Origin: Saccharopolyspora phatthalungensis
GTDB taxonomy: Bacteria; Actinomycetota; Actinomycetes; Mycobacteriales; Pseudonocardiaceae
Direction of reading: 5' to 3'
NCBI RefSeq assembly: GCF_014203395.1
Contig: NZ_JACHIW010000001.1
Location: 2,170,001-2,234,000 of the forward strand
Length of the DNA stretch: 64,000 bases
Shown here: in pieces, positions 9,105-19,086 of the stretch
Numbering within the stretch: the stretch's first letter is position 1
Layout of the letters: each line of letters opens with the position of its first letter
Made by a program: the position numbers and the translations under genes
The notes under the pieces: generated by a model
Databases searched by the model: none
The model's input: the letters and a program-made list of their open reading frames with translations, nothing else
What the model was told of the DNA's origin: nothing

Positions 9105-10057
9105 GACTGCCCCTCCTGCTCTTCGGTGCGCCGACCGGTCAAACCCAGGAACACGTCGTCCAGGGTGGGCCGGTGTAATGCGACGTCGTGCACCGCGACG
9201 TCTTCGGAGTCCAACCGGCGCAGCGCCTCGATGAGCGCCTTCGGCCCGGCGTCCACGGCGACAAACGCCTTCCGCAACTGCTCCTCGACCTCCGGCGGCC
9301 CGGCGCCGACCTCGGCGAGCACCCGCGTCACCACCGGCAGGTCCGCGGCGTCCTGCACGATCAGTTCGAGGCGCTCTCCGCCGACCTGGGTCTTGAGCTG
9401 GTCGGCGGTGCCGCTGGCGATCACCCGGCCGCGGTCGATCACCGCGATGCTGTTGGCCAGCTGGTCGGCTTCTTCCAGGTATTGGGTGGTCAGCAGCACG
9501 GTGGTGCCGTCGGCGACGAGTTCACCGATGACCTGCCAGGTGTCCATCCGGCCACGCGGGTCCAGCCCGGTGGTGGGCTCGTCGAGCACCACGACGGCGG
9601 GCGCGGCGACCAGTGCGCCGGCCAGGTCCAGCCGTCGCCGCATGCCGCCGGAGTAGCCCTTCGACGGCCGGTCGGCGGCTTCCTGCAGGCGGAACCGGTC
9701 CAGCAATTGGCGCGCTCGTGCGGTCGCGTCCGCCCGGGACATGCCATACAGCCGGCCGACCATGTAGAGGTTCTCGTAGCCGGTGAGGTTCTCGTCGACG
9801 GCCGCGTACTGCCCGGACAGGCCGATCGAGCGGCGCACCGCCTGCGGCTCGGCGAGCACGTCGTGGCCGGCCACGAAGGCTCGTCCGGAGTCGGGTTTGA
9901 GCAGTGTGGTCAGGATCCGCACGGTCGTGGTCTTACCCGCCCCGTTGGGGCCGAGCAGACCGAGGACCTGGCCGGTCGGGATCTCCAGGTCCACGCCGTC
10001 GAGCGCGCGGTTCGATCCGAAGGTTTTCACCAATGCTTCCGCGCGCACGGCGGTCAT
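9101..10057 (-). CDS. ABC transporter ATPase (DrrA-like, daunorubicin-resistance family)
   Basis: The protein has about 318 aa. Its Walker A is GPNGAGKT, its signature motif YSGGMRRRLDLA and its Walker B VVVLDEPTTGLD, followed by the DrrA-type C-terminal domain of about 90 residues. The ATG at 10057 follows CGGAGGACCCG; longer upstream reading has no ribosome-binding site. It couples ATP hydrolysis to export through the overlapping permease gene. No antibiotic cluster is visible next to it, so the substrate is unknown. Confidence 0.93.
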   Translation of the reverse strand: MTAVRAEALVKTFGSNRALDGVDLEIPTGQVLGLLGPNGAGKTTTVRILTTLLKPDSGRAFVAGHDVLAEPQAVRRSIGLSGQYAAVDENLTGYENLYMVGRLYGMSRADATARARQLLDRFRLQEAADRPSKGYSGGMRRRLDLAGALVAAPAVVVLDEPTTGLDPRGRMDTWQVIGELVADGTTVLLTTQYLEEADQLANSIAVIDRGRVIASGTADQLKTQVGGERLELIVQDAADLPVVTRVLAEVGAGPPEVEEQLRKAFVAVDAGPKALIEALRRLDSEDVAVHDVALHRPTLDDVFLGLTGRRTEEQEGQS

Positions 10058-10303
10058 CGGGTCCTCCGTTAGGGGTATTGCCGGGAATGTCAGCGTCACT
10101 GTATGAGTCCGCCCCGACAAACCGCCGCCGATTTTCGGCAGCCACCCGGGCAACCGAGGCGCAGCCGTTCGGATGAACCCGGAATCGGCGCGTGGTCGCA
10201 CTTGCCTGGCGGGAGGCTGGCGCCGGGAGCCGATTTTCGCGGGGAATCCCCTGGTCGTGATCGATGCCGACGACGGCTTGGGGAAGAATGGTCTTGGCAG
10301 AAG

Positions 10304-10341
10304 TTACCGTCAGGTAATATCCTCTTGTTACCGACGAGTAA
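10304..10341. promoter_or_regulatory. Twin 14-bp operator candidates upstream of the acyl-CoA dehydrogenase
   Basis: Two near-palindromes, TTACCGTCAGGTAA (10304-10317) and TTACCGACGAGTAA (10328-10341), share the form TTACC-N4-RGTAA and start 24 bp apart. That is slightly over two helical turns, and they end 47 bp before the start codon. TTAC/GTAA half-sites are typical of TetR-type fatty-acid-metabolism repressors. The cognate regulator is not adjacent. Confidence 0.6.
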
Positions 10342-10388
10342 GGGCCGAGCCGGGCCCGCCCGCAGCAGCGCGCAAGAGGGAGCCTTTG

Positions 10389-12233
10389 ATGGGCCACTAC
10401 AAGAGCAACGTCCGCGACCTCGAGTTCAACCTGTTCGAGGTCTTCAGGGTGCAGGACCGGCTGGGCAAGGGCGCCTTCGAGCAGTCCGACGAGGACACCG
10501 TGCGCGGCGTGCTCACCGAGCTCAACGAGCTGGCTACCGGCCCGCTGGCCGAGTCCTTCGTCGCGGGCGACCGTAGCCCCGCCCAGTTCGACCCGGCGAC
10601 GCACTCCGTGACCCTGCCCGAGGCAGTCAAGAAGTCCTACCAGCAGGTAGTGGACGGCGAGTGGTGGCGGCTGAGCCTGCCCGACGAACTCGGCGGGTAC
10701 GGCACCCCGCCCAGCGTCATCTGGTCGGCCGCCGAACTCATGCTCGGCGCGAACCCGGCGATCTACATGTACATGGCGGGCCCGAGTTTCGCGACCATCC
10801 TGTGGAGCACCGGCACCGAGGAGCAGCGCCACTGGGCCAAGCTGATGATTGAGCGCGGGTGGGGCGCCACGATGGTGCTCACCGAGCCGGACGCGGGCTC
10901 CGATGTCGGGGCCGGCCGCACCAAGGCCGTCAAGCAGGAAGACGGCTCCTGGCACCTGGAAGGCGTCAAGCGGTTTATCACCTCCGCGGACCAGGACATG
11001 ACAGAGAACATCATGCACCTCGTGCTGGCCCGCCCCGAGGAGCCGGGCGTGGCGGCGAAGCCCGGCACCAAGGGCCTGAGCCTGTTCCTGGTGCCGAAGT
11101 TCCGCTTCGACACCGAGACCGGCGAGCTCGGTGAGCGCAACGGCGCCTTCGTCACCAACGTCGAGCACAAGATGGGCCTGAACGCCTCGGCCACCTGCGA
11201 GGTGACCTTCGGCCAGCACGGCACCCCGGCCAAGGGCTGGCTGCTCGGCGAGGTGCACGACGGCATCGCGCAGATGTTCCAGGTCATCGAGCACGCCCGG
11301 ATGATGGTCGGCACCAAGGCCATCGGCACCCTGTCCACCGGCTACCTCAACGCGCTGGACTACGCCAAGCAACGGGTGCAGGGCGCCGACCTGACCGAAG
11401 CCGCCGACAAGAGCGCGCGGCGCGTAACCATCACCAACCACCCCGATGTGCGCCGCATCCTGATGCTGCAGAAGGCCTACGCCGAAGGTCTGCGCGCGGT
11501 CTACCTCTACACCGCGAGCTTCCAGGATCAGGTGGCGCAGAGCAGGCACGATGGCACCGACGCCAGCACCGCCGAACAGGTCAACGACCTGCTGCTGCCG
11601 ATCGTCAAGGGCGTCGGCTCGGAACGGGCCTACGAGATGCTGACCCTGTCGCTGCAGACCCTGGGCGGCTCCGGCTACCTGCAGGATTATCCGATCGAGC
11701 AGTACATCCGGGACGCCAAGATCGACAGCCTGTACGAGGGCACCACCGCGATCCAGGCGCAGGACTTCTTCTTCCGCAAGATCGTCCGCAACAACTGCGC
11801 CGCCATCGGCCATGTCGCCGCCGAGATCCAGGCGGCGCTGGAGGCGGAGGGTGCCGACGAGCGGCTAAAGGAGGAGCGCGCGTTGGTGGCCCGGGCGTTG
11901 CAGGACGCCCAGGGCATGCTCGGCACGCTGATCGAGTTCCTGACCTCGTCGCAAGAGGACGTCAAGAACATCTACAAGGTGGGCCAGCACGCGGTCTCGT
12001 TCCTGCTGAGCATGGGCGACCTGCTCGTCGGCTGGCTGCTGCTGCGGCAGGCCGAGATCGCCCTCGCCGCGCTCGACGCCGGCGCGTCCGCCAAGGACCA
12101 GCCGTTCTACCAGGGCAAGCTGGCGGTGGCCCGGTTCTTCGCGAAGAACGTGCTGCCGGAGCTCACCGGCCGCCGAAAGATCATCGAGGCGGCCGACAAT
12201 TCCCTGATGGAGCTGGACGAATCCGTTTTCTGA
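10389..12233 (+). CDS. Acyl-CoA dehydrogenase, FadE5-like, 614 aa
   Basis: The N-terminus [19 protein letters not shown] matches the long (about 610 aa) FadE5 type, with an extra N-terminal helical domain, the central FAD-binding acyl-CoA dehydrogenase fold ([22 protein letters not shown]) and a C-terminal extension. The segment [15 protein letters not shown] matches the region holding the catalytic base and FAD contacts. It performs the first oxidation of fatty-acyl-CoA beta-oxidation, passing electrons to ETF; an EtfD-like ETF reductase is encoded at 33.1-35.4 kb. GGGAG precedes the ATG. The twin palindromes upstream suggest repression relieved by acyl-CoA. Confidence 0.93.
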   Translation: MGHYKSNVRDLEFNLFEVFRVQDRLGKGAFEQSDEDTVRGVLTELNELATGPLAESFVAGDRSPAQFDPATHSVTLPEAVKKSYQQVVDGEWWRLSLPDELGGYGTPPSVIWSAAELMLGANPAIYMYMAGPSFATILWSTGTEEQRHWAKLMIERGWGATMVLTEPDAGSDVGAGRTKAVKQEDGSWHLEGVKRFITSADQDMTENIMHLVLARPEEPGVAAKPGTKGLSLFLVPKFRFDTETGELGERNGAFVTNVEHKMGLNASATCEVTFGQHGTPAKGWLLGEVHDGIAQMFQVIEHARMMVGTKAIGTLSTGYLNALDYAKQRVQGADLTEAADKSARRVTITNHPDVRRILMLQKAYAEGLRAVYLYTASFQDQVAQSRHDGTDASTAEQVNDLLLPIVKGVGSERAYEMLTLSLQTLGGSGYLQDYPIEQYIRDAKIDSLYEGTTAIQAQDFFFRKIVRNNCAAIGHVAAEIQAALEAEGADERLKEERALVARALQDAQGMLGTLIEFLTSSQEDVKNIYKVGQHAVSFLLSMGDLLVGWLLLRQAEIALAALDAGASAKDQPFYQGKLAVARFFAKNVLPELTGRRKIIEAADNSLMELDESVF

Positions 12234-12348
12234 GGCGCTGTTTCCGTCGGTAACGGGGCCGTGAGTCCGTTGGATGGTGACCAGCAGATCCACGGCCCCC
12301 GCAGCCGTACTTCGTGAGCGGAGTCGGCTCTTGCCCGCGTGCGCACCG

Positions 12349-12753
12349 TCAGTCCAGGTCGTAGTCGAAGGTGTAGGCCACCTGTTTGCCGGGTTCCGCG
12401 GTGTAGTGACCGGTGCCGCGGAGTCCGGCCAGCTCGTCGGTGCCCGACCCCGGCAGCACCTCGAAGTCGCTGTGGATCACGCCGTCGTCGCCGAACCAGC
12501 CCCGTTCCTGGAAGATGAATGTTCCCTTGCGCCCGGCGAGAGTCCCGCTGAGCAGCTGCATGCCGGTGAAGCGGCCGGTCGCCTCCGTGACGTAAGCGAT
12601 GGTGTATTCGCAGCTCGCGCCGGCCGCCTCGATGCCGCCGGAAAAGTCGTTGGTGACCGCGGCGTGGGCGAGCTTCGGATGCAGCTCGGGGTTGCCTACG
12701 GCGCTCTCCTCCCAGCGCGAGACGGCGAAGCTCCCGGTGGTCTGCTTGGTCAT
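12349..12753 (-). CDS. DUF3224-family protein
   Basis: This 134-aa beta-rich protein starts MTKQTTGSFAVSRWEE and contains the DUF3224 pattern (DFSGGIEAAG, YVTEATGRFTGMQLLSG, FIFQERGWFGDDG). The fold is an allene-oxide-cyclase/AttH-like barrel; the biochemical role is unknown. The ATG at 12753 is chosen over the GTG two codons earlier because AAAGG is well spaced for it. It is divergent from a WYL regulator across a 31-bp palindrome, so it is very probably that regulator's target. Confidence 0.85.
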   Translation of the reverse strand: MTKQTTGSFAVSRWEESAVGNPELHPKLAHAAVTNDFSGGIEAAGASCEYTIAYVTEATGRFTGMQLLSGTLAGRKGTFIFQERGWFGDDGVIHSDFEVLPGSGTDELAGLRGTGHYTAEPGKQVAYTFDYDLD

Positions 12754-12790
12754 GGGCACCCTTTCGATCGGTCTCTAGACAAGCCTGATC

Positions 12791-12821
12791 GCCGTACCTG
12801 ACACCTCCCGTCAGGTACGGC
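12791..12821. promoter_or_regulatory. Operator of the WYL regulator/DUF3224 divergent pair
   Basis: A perfect inverted repeat has 12-base arms GCCGTACCTGAC (12791-12802) and GTCAGGTACGGC (12810-12821) around the 7-base spacer ACCTCCC. It fills the centre of the 84-bp divergent promoter region. The inner TGACACCTCC-type core is known to me from genes next to actinobacterial YafY/WYL regulators, so autoregulation plus control of the DUF3224 gene is likely. Confidence 0.8.
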
Positions 12822-12837
12822 GGGCAGAATCCGTGCC

Positions 12838-13803
12838 ATGCGCGCCGACCGGCTGCTCGCCGTCCTCCTGCTGCTCCAGAACCGCGGCCGGATGACCGCG
12901 ACCGAGCTAGCCGCGGAACTGGAGGTGTCGGTCCGCACGATCTACCGGGACATCGAGGCCCTCGGGTCCGCCGGCGTACCGGTTCGCGCCGATCGCGGAC
13001 CCGAAGGCGGCTACCGCCTGATGGACGGCTACCGCACCCGGCTGACCGGCCTCACCGACGCCGAGGCCGGATCGCTGTTCCTGTCCGGCGCACCGGGTCC
13101 GGCACACGACCTGGGCTTGGGCGCTGTCCTGGCCACCGCGCAGCTGAAGGTGCAAGCAGCGCTGCCCGCCGAACTGGCCGAACGCGCCCGGCGCATCCAG
13201 GGCCGGTTCCACCTCGACGCCCCTGGTTGGTTCCGGGATGTCGAACCGGTCCCGCACCTGGCCGACATCGCCCATGCGGTGTGGGAACAGCGCGTGCTGC
13301 ACGCGCACTACCGCCGCTGGCGCGGCGAGGTGCATCGGAAACTGGGCCCGCTGGGAATCGTCCTCAAGGGCGGGATCTGGTACCTGGTAGCACAGGCGGG
13401 CACGGCCGTCCGCACCTACCGGATCTCGCGCTTCCTGGCCGTGGCGGTCACGCCGGAATCCTTCACCCGACCCGCCGGGTTCGATCTCGCCGCCACCTGG
13501 GCGGAGTCGTCCCGCCGAATGGAAGCGGCGATGTACGTCGGAACCGCCCGGCTGCGGATCTCGCCGGAGGCGCAGAAACTGCTGCCCGCGAAGTTCGGCG
13601 CGAACGGCAGCCGGGCCCTCGCGGCAGCCGGGCCGCCGGACGAGAACGGCTGGGTGCAGGTTGAACTGCCCGTCGAAAAGCAAGCCGTCGCCGTCACCGA
13701 CGTGCTCCGGCTCGGCGTGGGAGCCGAGGTCCTGGGCCCGCCTGAACTCCGCGCCGCGGTCGCCGAAGCCGTCACCGCACTGGCGTCCCGCTACGCCTCG
13801 TGA
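12838..13803 (+). CDS. YafY-type transcriptional regulator (HTH plus WYL domain)
   Basis: The 321-aa protein begins with a winged HTH (MRADRLLAVLLLLQNRGRMT, then ELEVSVRTIYRDIEAL). A WYL ligand-sensing domain follows (residues about 140-215, with GGIWYLVAQ) and then a WCX C-terminal extension. There is no Shine-Dalgarno, but CAGAAT lies 7 bases before the ATG, as for a leaderless message. It likely binds the perfect palindrome upstream and controls the divergent DUF3224 gene. Its 3' end overlaps the convergent glycosyltransferase gene by 32 bp. Confidence 0.88.
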   Translation: MRADRLLAVLLLLQNRGRMTATELAAELEVSVRTIYRDIEALGSAGVPVRADRGPEGGYRLMDGYRTRLTGLTDAEAGSLFLSGAPGPAHDLGLGAVLATAQLKVQAALPAELAERARRIQGRFHLDAPGWFRDVEPVPHLADIAHAVWEQRVLHAHYRRWRGEVHRKLGPLGIVLKGGIWYLVAQAGTAVRTYRISRFLAVAVTPESFTRPAGFDLAATWAESSRRMEAAMYVGTARLRISPEAQKLLPAKFGANGSRALAAAGPPDENGWVQVELPVEKQAVAVTDVLRLGVGAEVLGPPELRAAVAEAVTALASRYAS

Positions 13804-15163
13804 GTCTCGTGTCGCTTCGCGCAACGGAGCCGAATTTGTCCACAGTGGAACGCGCGGCGAGGAATGCCACGAACAGTCCGACCAGCAGCGCGGCCCGGCC
13901 CCACACCCCGATCATCAACGCCTGCGAGGTGAAACCGTCGGAAATGCCGCTCGGCTGACCGGCCATATTCAGGTAGAGCCAGCGGAAGATGCTGATGCCC
14001 ATCGCCGAGTCCGCCACCAGGTACGCCACGACCCAACCCCATCGCACCGACACCAGCACGAAGAACGGCAACAACCACAAGGTGTATTGCGGTGAATGCA
14101 CCTTGTGCAGCAGCAGGAAACCGCACAACATCGCCGCCGACACCTGGATCCACGGATACGTCCCGGTGCGCTCGTAGCGCAGCCAACCGACCGCGCAGGC
14201 GACCGCGAACGACAGGAGCACCAGCAGCGGCGAGACCACGCCCATCGCCGACTGGAAACCCTCGGAGTCGGTCCAGTGCCGGAAACCCCAGTACCAGATC
14301 GAGTTCGTGCTGATGTCCACCTGCCGCCGGGACTGGAATTCGAACGACGCCAACCAACCGCCGAACCCGGCCAGCATGAACGGCAGGTTCGCCAACACCG
14401 CCGTCCCGGCCGTCACCCCCACGACCTGCAACGCGCCACGCACGTCGAACCGCCGAGCGCCGTCCCGGCCCTCGGTCAACACGTACAACGCCAGCGGCAG
14501 CGCGAAAAACGCCGGATACAACTTGAGCGCGAAACCCAATCCCAACAACAAAGCAGCCGCCGTCGCGCGACGGCGCAGCGACGCCGACCGCCACCGATGC
14601 ACCACGAAGACCGCACCCACGGCGCACGCGACGACGGGCAAATCCCAGTTGTGGAACGCATAAAGCACCAACGGAGGGCTGAGCGCCCACAACAACGCCC
14701 GCCAGCCGCTCAACCTGCCCAGCCACCACGTGACGGCGAACCCGAACGGCGCCATCAATACCGCCGACGCGGCCAGGAATCCCGCATCCGTGTGAGCGAA
14801 CAAAGCCCCCGCCCAGATCAGCACCCCGGTCAGCACCGGATACTCGACCACACCGCCGAACAACGACCCATCGGCGTTGATCCCCCCGTGCACGTAAGGG
14901 AAGACATGCCGATCGATGTCCCGGCCAATCCACAGATTCTGGATGTCGGAGTAGCACACATCACCGTAGGCCCGCTGCTGGTAAGCAGGCTCCGAACGTC
15001 CCCACTCGTCGAACAGCGGGCCGGTGCAACGCGCCTTGTTCGCGTAGCCGAGCGCCAACGTCAGCGCGGTGAACAAACACAGCGCGACCAGGCCGGAAAT
15101 CGTCAACGCGCGGGTCGCCGACCATGCCCGGAAAGGGCGATGCGAACGGCCGACGGCAGTCAC
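13772..15163 (-). CDS. Polyprenol-phosphate-mannose-dependent mannosyltransferase, GT87 family
   Basis: This 463-aa integral membrane protein has about ten hydrophobic helices. The N-terminal loop carries acidic residues typical of GT-C enzymes ([20 protein letters not shown]) and the C-terminal half has [13 protein letters not shown]. The DUF2029/GT87 family extends mannans or glycolipids using polyprenyl-phosphate mannose on the outer face of the membrane. GTG at 15163 overlaps the stop of the endonuclease IV gene (GTGA), so the two are co-translated. A consensus DnaA-box 9-mer lies inside the 3' coding end at 13836-13844. Confidence 0.85.
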   Translation of the reverse strand: MTAVGRSHRPFRAWSATRALTISGLVALCLFTALTLALGYANKARCTGPLFDEWGRSEPAYQQRAYGDVCYSDIQNLWIGRDIDRHVFPYVHGGINADGSLFGGVVEYPVLTGVLIWAGALFAHTDAGFLAASAVLMAPFGFAVTWWLGRLSGWRALLWALSPPLVLYAFHNWDLPVVACAVGAVFVVHRWRSASLRRRATAAALLLGLGFALKLYPAFFALPLALYVLTEGRDGARRFDVRGALQVVGVTAGTAVLANLPFMLAGFGGWLASFEFQSRRQVDISTNSIWYWGFRHWTDSEGFQSAMGVVSPLLVLLSFAVACAVGWLRYERTGTYPWIQVSAAMLCGFLLLHKVHSPQYTLWLLPFFVLVSVRWGWVVAYLVADSAMGISIFRWLYLNMAGQPSGISDGFTSQALMIGVWGRAALLVGLFVAFLAARSTVDKFGSVARSDTRLTRRSGTPVR

Positions 15164-15927
15164 GAAACTTTGCCGCGCAGGAAGGAGATGTCGTCGGCCT
15201 GCCCCTCATCCGGCGTCTCGACCACCACCGGCGCCCCCGCGTTCGCGCACACCGCGACCAGCAGGTCCGGATCGATGTTGCCCGCTCCGATGTTGGCATG
15301 CCGGTCCCGCGACGAACCGAACTCGTCCCGCGAATCGTTGAGGTGCACCAGATCGATCCGCCCGGTGATCGCCTTCACCCGGTCCACGATGTCCAGCAGT
15401 TCCTCGCCCGCGGCATGCGCATGACAGGTGTCCAGGCAGAACCCCGCCCCGAACTCGCCGACGGCATCCCACAACCGCGCCAACGCATCGAATCGGCGGG
15501 CCATCGCGTTGGCTCCGCCGGCGGTGTTCTCGATCAAGATCGGCACCTCGAAACCGCCGTCCACGGCCTGTCGCTCGAACAACTTGCGCCAGTTCGACAC
15601 GCCCTCTTCCGGCGCATCGTCCTTGGTCACGTGCCCACCGTGCACGATCAGGCCCTGCGCGCCCACCCCGGCCGCCGCCTTCGCCTGCTGCGCCACCGCC
15701 TTGCGGGACGGAATCCGGATCCGGTTGTTCAACGACGCCACGTTGATCACGTACGGCGCGTGGATGAACACCGCCAGTTCGCTGGCCCGCAACTGCTCGG
15801 TCTGCGGATGCGGCTTCGGTGCCTTCCACCCCTGCGGGTCCGACAGGAAGAACTGCACGACCTCCGCGCCACGCTCGGCAGCGGCGGTCAACGGATCATC
15901 ATCGCGAACGTGGGCGCCGATACGCAT
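15160..15927 (-). CDS. nfo: Endonuclease IV / deoxyribonuclease IV (AP endonuclease)
   Basis: The 255-aa TIM-barrel protein starts [13 protein letters not shown] and carries the metal-ligand strands expected of endonuclease [64 protein letters not shown] and VVETPDEG. It cleaves abasic sites in base-excision repair. The ATG is preceded by TAGACT with a 6-base gap, so the message is probably leaderless. Downstream it overlaps the GT87 gene by 4 bases, an arrangement with no obvious functional logic. Confidence 0.93.
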   Translation of the reverse strand: MRIGAHVRDDDPLTAAAERGAEVVQFFLSDPQGWKAPKPHPQTEQLRASELAVFIHAPYVINVASLNNRIRIPSRKAVAQQAKAAAGVGAQGLIVHGGHVTKDDAPEEGVSNWRKLFERQAVDGGFEVPILIENTAGGANAMARRFDALARLWDAVGEFGAGFCLDTCHAHAAGEELLDIVDRVKAITGRIDLVHLNDSRDEFGSSRDRHANIGAGNIDPDLLVAVCANAGAPVVVETPDEGQADDISFLRGKVS

Positions 15928-15959
15928 ACCCAGAGTCTAGGCGGCCGAGCAGGCCGCCT
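15928..15959 (-). promoter_or_regulatory. Leaderless promoter and palindrome of the endonuclease IV gene
   Basis: On the minus strand TAGACT (15939-15934) is followed after six bases by the ATG, the geometry of a -10 box with transcription starting at the A of ATG. Immediately upstream, 15939-15959 holds an inverted repeat with arms AGGCGGCC and GGCCGCCT and a 5-base loop. Lying in the spacer, it could be an operator. Confidence 0.5.
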
Positions 15960-16105
15960 CTCGCGGGACTGAACAGCGCAATCCCCCTGCACAGAAACCT
16001 CGTCGACCCCCGGGCGAGCAGTCCCCAACGGCGGTGTCCAGACGTTATCGACTTCTGAGAGAGTTGATCGGCTTTCGCAATTGCACTGCCGTGGGAGGCA
16101 AGCCA

Positions 16106-17029
16106 ATGGGTGCACGGGGGAAACCCAATCCACTGATCAAACCGAACGCGCTCAGCCGGACCGCGTCCGCTGGACTCGTCGGCCTCGCGATCATCGCGAG
16201 CACCGTCCTTGGTGGCGGGGCCGCCTACGCCGCCGACCCGCTGGTCGTCGACGAGCCGTCGGCGGTCGTTCAAGCAGAGGCCGGCCAGCAGATCCTCGTC
16301 GCGCCATCCACCCTCGGCTTCAAGGTCCGCCAAGCCGTGTTGCTGACCATGCCGCTGACCGGTCAGGCCAGCGACGCCGCCGACCGGTTCGCCGCGCTCG
16401 CGCCGATCCCGCTCGGCGCCGCCCGCGAAGGCCGCACCTTCTACTCCGGCAGGGACATCGCCGAGGCCGCCGCGCCCCGGCTCGCCGAGATCGGCCTGCC
16501 CGCCGACGGGGTCGACGCGGTGACCCGGTGCTTCATCGACCTGGTCAGCATCGGCAACTCCGTCACGGTGAACGCCGGAAAGCCCGAGGAAGAACCGCCG
16601 CCGCCCACGACACGCGAGTCCGCGCCCGGGCAGCCCCGGCCGACGCACCCACCGCAACCTGGCCCGACCACGTCGCCGGGCCCGACCGCGCCGCCGTCGA
16701 CGCCCACGACATCGGCACCGGCCCCGACGGTCAGCGAAGTTCCGGCGATGACCGGTGCCCTGCCGCCCCGCCTGGGCGAGTTATCGGGCAGATCGACGCC
16801 GTGGGCGCAGGCGCGCTCCGGCCTGGGCCCGAACCCGGACGACCTCGCGAGACAGGCCGAGGAGCGCCGGAAGGCCCGGGAGCAGCACGAGATCCGCGCC
16901 GCGGGCAAGGCCGAGGCGCTGCCCACCCAGGTGACCGATCGAGTCGCCGCCCCGGTGCTGCTCGCCGCGATCGCGCTCGCCGTGGTCACCGCGGCCCTCG
17001 TGCGCAGCTGGGTCCTTCGCCGCCACTGA
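16106..17029 (+). CDS. Secreted, C-terminally anchored Pro-rich protein, 307 aa
   Basis: The family is not recognised. From the ATG at 16106 (GGGAGG eight bases upstream) there is a signal peptide with hydrophobic core GLVGLAIIAS and an AYA-AD cleavage site near residue 45. A folded domain of about 110 residues follows, then a linker of about 60 residues very rich in Pro/Thr/Ser. A basic helical stretch (RQAEERRKAREQHE) precedes a final transmembrane helix with a short RRH tail. It looks like a cell-envelope protein whose linker crosses the peptidoglycan. It precedes rpsF in the same direction but is probably a separate transcript. Confidence 0.75.
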   Translation: MGARGKPNPLIKPNALSRTASAGLVGLAIIASTVLGGGAAYAADPLVVDEPSAVVQAEAGQQILVAPSTLGFKVRQAVLLTMPLTGQASDAADRFAALAPIPLGAAREGRTFYSGRDIAEAAAPRLAEIGLPADGVDAVTRCFIDLVSIGNSVTVNAGKPEEEPPPPTTRESAPGQPRPTHPPQPGPTTSPGPTAPPSTPTTSAPAPTVSEVPAMTGALPPRLGELSGRSTPWAQARSGLGPNPDDLARQAEERRKAREQHEIRAAGKAEALPTQVTDRVAAPVLLAAIALAVVTAALVRSWVLRRH

Positions 17030-17250
17030 CCCGGAAGCTGCCTTTTCGCTGGTCAGCTGCCGTGAGTGCGTCGGGGTGCCGCAGCGCCTCGACACAATCG
17101 GGGCTGTGACCTGCGCAGATGCCTCGGCGCGTCGCCCCCGTCGGCAGGGCTGTCGGGGTGGCTTGCTAGCCTTGTCCAGTTCGTCGACGCGACGACCCTC
17201 CTGCCACGGAAAGCCCGTGGCCGTGAGTCCACAGGAGGTGAATGGTCTTC

Positions 17251-17589
17251 ATGCGTCATTACGAAGTCATGGTCATCCTGGACCCGAGCATGGACGAGCG
17301 CACCGTCGCTCCGTCCCTCGAGAACTTCCTCAACGTTGTCCGCAACGACGGTGGCACCGTCGAGAAGGTCGATGTCTGGGGCCGCCGGCGGCTCTCGTAC
17401 GAGATCGAGAAGAACGCCGAGGGCATCTACGTCGTCCTGGACCTCAACAGCGAGCCGGCCACCATCAAGGAACTGGACCGGCAGCTGAACCTCAACGAGT
17501 CGATCCTGCGGACCAAGGTGCAGCGCAAGGTCGTGGAGCCCCGCAAGGCCGCTCGTGCCGCCAAGGCCCGCGCCAAGGCGTCTGCCTGA
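17251..17589 (+). CDS. rpsF: 30S ribosomal protein S6
   Basis: This is a 112-aa S6 protein ([19 protein letters not shown] start, [15 protein letters not shown] core) that binds 16S rRNA with S18. The start at 17251 follows the family consensus. An ATG at 17242 in the same frame would add three residues, and the perfect AGGAGGTGA (17233-17241) touches it directly, so the real start is ambiguous. It is the first gene of the rpsF-ssb-rpsR-rplI operon. Confidence 0.96.
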   Translation: MRHYEVMVILDPSMDERTVAPSLENFLNVVRNDGGTVEKVDVWGRRRLSYEIEKNAEGIYVVLDLNSEPATIKELDRQLNLNESILRTKVQRKVVEPRKAARAAKARAKASA

Positions 17590-17632
17590 CCGGCCCCGAT
17601 CCCGCTAACGACCAGACTGGAGTACCGAGGTC

Positions 17633-18112
17633 ATGGCTGGTGAAACGGTAATCACGGTGGTCGGAAACCTGACCGCCGACCCGGAGCTGCGCTTCACCCC
17701 GTCCGGTGCCGCGGTCGCGAACTTCACGGTCGCCTCCACGCCCCGGACCTTCGACCGCCAGAGCGGCGAGTGGAAGGACGGCGAAGCCCTCTTCCTGCGC
17801 TGCAACATCTGGCGGCAGGCCGCGGAGAACGTGGCCGAGTCGCTGACCCGCGGCATGCGGGTCGTCGTGCAGGGCAGGCTGCGGCAGCGGTCCTTCGAGA
17901 CGAAGGAAGGCGAGAAGCGCACCGTCGTCGAGCTCGAGGTCGACGAGATCGGGCCGTCCCTGCGCTACGCCACCGCCAAGGTGAACAAGGTCAGCCGCGG
18001 CGGCAGTGGCTTCAGCGGCGGGGGCCCGGCGAGCAGCCCGGCCGACGACCCGTGGGGTTCCGCCCCGCCGGCCGGTTCCGGTGGTGGGTTCAGCGACGAG
18101 CCGCCGTTCTAA
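17633..18112 (+). CDS. ssb: Single-stranded DNA-binding protein
   Basis: At 159 aa, an N-terminal OB-fold ([46 protein letters not shown]) is followed by a Gly/Ser/Pro-rich tail ending in DEPPF, the acidic tip that recruits repair and replication partners. It coats ssDNA at forks. It lies 43 bp after rpsF and 45 bp before rpsR in the standard actinobacterial order. Confidence 0.97.
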   Translation: MAGETVITVVGNLTADPELRFTPSGAAVANFTVASTPRTFDRQSGEWKDGEALFLRCNIWRQAAENVAESLTRGMRVVVQGRLRQRSFETKEGEKRTVVELEVDEIGPSLRYATAKVNKVSRGGSGFSGGGPASSPADDPWGSAPPAGSGGGFSDEPPF

Positions 18113-18157
18113 ACGGCGCAGCAACGCTTACGAAGTTTTCGTTCAGGAGGAAGACCG

Positions 18158-18394
18158 ATGGCCAAGGCGCCCGTGCGCAAGCCGAAGAAGAAGGTCTGCG
18201 TGTTCTGCAAGGACAAGGCGGCGCAGATCGACTACAAGGACACGACGCTGCTGCGGAAGTACATTTCCGACCGCGGCAAGATCCGTGCCCGTCGCGTGAC
18301 CGGCAACTGCAGCCAGCACCAGCGCGACGTCGCCATCGCGGTGAAGAACGCCCGCGAGATGGCACTGCTGCCCTACACCTCGACCGCTCGCTGA
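18158..18394 (+). CDS. rpsR: 30S ribosomal protein S18, zinc-binding form
   Basis: The protein has 78 aa and pairs with S6 on the 30S platform. CVFC near residue 14 together with C-SQH around residue 50 gives the four-ligand zinc-binding (C+) version, not the zinc-free paralogue induced under zinc starvation. CAGGAGGAAGACCG provides a strong ribosome-binding site. Confidence 0.97.
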   Translation: MAKAPVRKPKKKVCVFCKDKAAQIDYKDTTLLRKYISDRGKIRARRVTGNCSQHQRDVAIAVKNAREMALLPYTSTAR

Positions 18395-18412
18395 CCCGGA
18401 AGGAGACACGTC

Positions 18413-18865
18413 GTGAAGATCATTCTCACCGCTGACGTGACCGGTCTCGGCGAATCCGGCGACATCGTCGAGGTCAAGGACGGTTACGCGCGTAACTACC
18501 TGCTGCCCCGGGGCCTGGCCATCGTGGCCACCAAGGGCGCGCAGAAGCAGATCGAAACGATTCGCCGCGTGCAGGAGAACCGCCGGGTGCGCAACCTGGA
18601 GCACGCCCGCGAGTTGAAGCAGCAGCTGCAGGACCTCGGCGCGATCACGCTGACCGCGAAGGTGTCCTCGCAGGGCAAACTGTTCGGTTCGATCACCAGC
18701 GGCGACGTCGTCACCGCGGTCCGCAAGGCCGGTGGCCCGAACCTGGACAAGCGCACCGTCGCACTGCGCGGTCACATCAAGTCGCTGGGTAAGCACGTCG
18801 TCGACGTGCAGCTGCACCCGGACGTGACGGCCGCCGTCAACGTCACGGTCGCCGGCGAGCAGTGA
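18413..18865 (+). CDS. rplI: 50S ribosomal protein L9
   Basis: The 150-aa two-domain L9 begins [21 protein letters not shown] with [13 protein letters not shown], then a long connecting helix and the C-terminal RNA-binding domain. It binds 23S rRNA at the L1 stalk base. GAAGGAGA precedes the GTG start. It is the last gene before the hairpin at 18889-18937. Confidence 0.97.
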   Translation: MKIILTADVTGLGESGDIVEVKDGYARNYLLPRGLAIVATKGAQKQIETIRRVQENRRVRNLEHARELKQQLQDLGAITLTAKVSSQGKLFGSITSGDVVTAVRKAGGPNLDKRTVALRGHIKSLGKHVVDVQLHPDVTAAVNVTVAGEQ

Positions 18866-18888
18866 CCCGGTAGTACCGGTTTCCACAA

Positions 18889-18937
18889 CGCAGCATCGTC
18901 CACTCCGGCATTCGTGTGATGGGTGGGCGATGCTGCG
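18889..18937 (+). terminator. Hairpin after rplI
   Basis: The arms CGCAGCATCG (18889-18898) and CGATGCTGCG (18928-18937) pair perfectly, with further partial pairing inside (TCCAC with GTGGG). It begins 24 bases after the rplI stop and separates the ribosomal operon from dnaB. No U-run follows, as is common for actinobacterial terminators. Confidence 0.6.
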
Positions 18938-19086
18938 TCCGGTGCACGCACCGATGGTCACGGCGGAAGCGAAGCCTCGCCGATCCCGACACGCTGAAGA
19001 CGGCGACACGCCGGGACTTTTCCACGGGTTTCTTCCACAGCCTGTGCACGGCAGTTGACCTGGGGATTCTTCTCGATCATGGCGAC

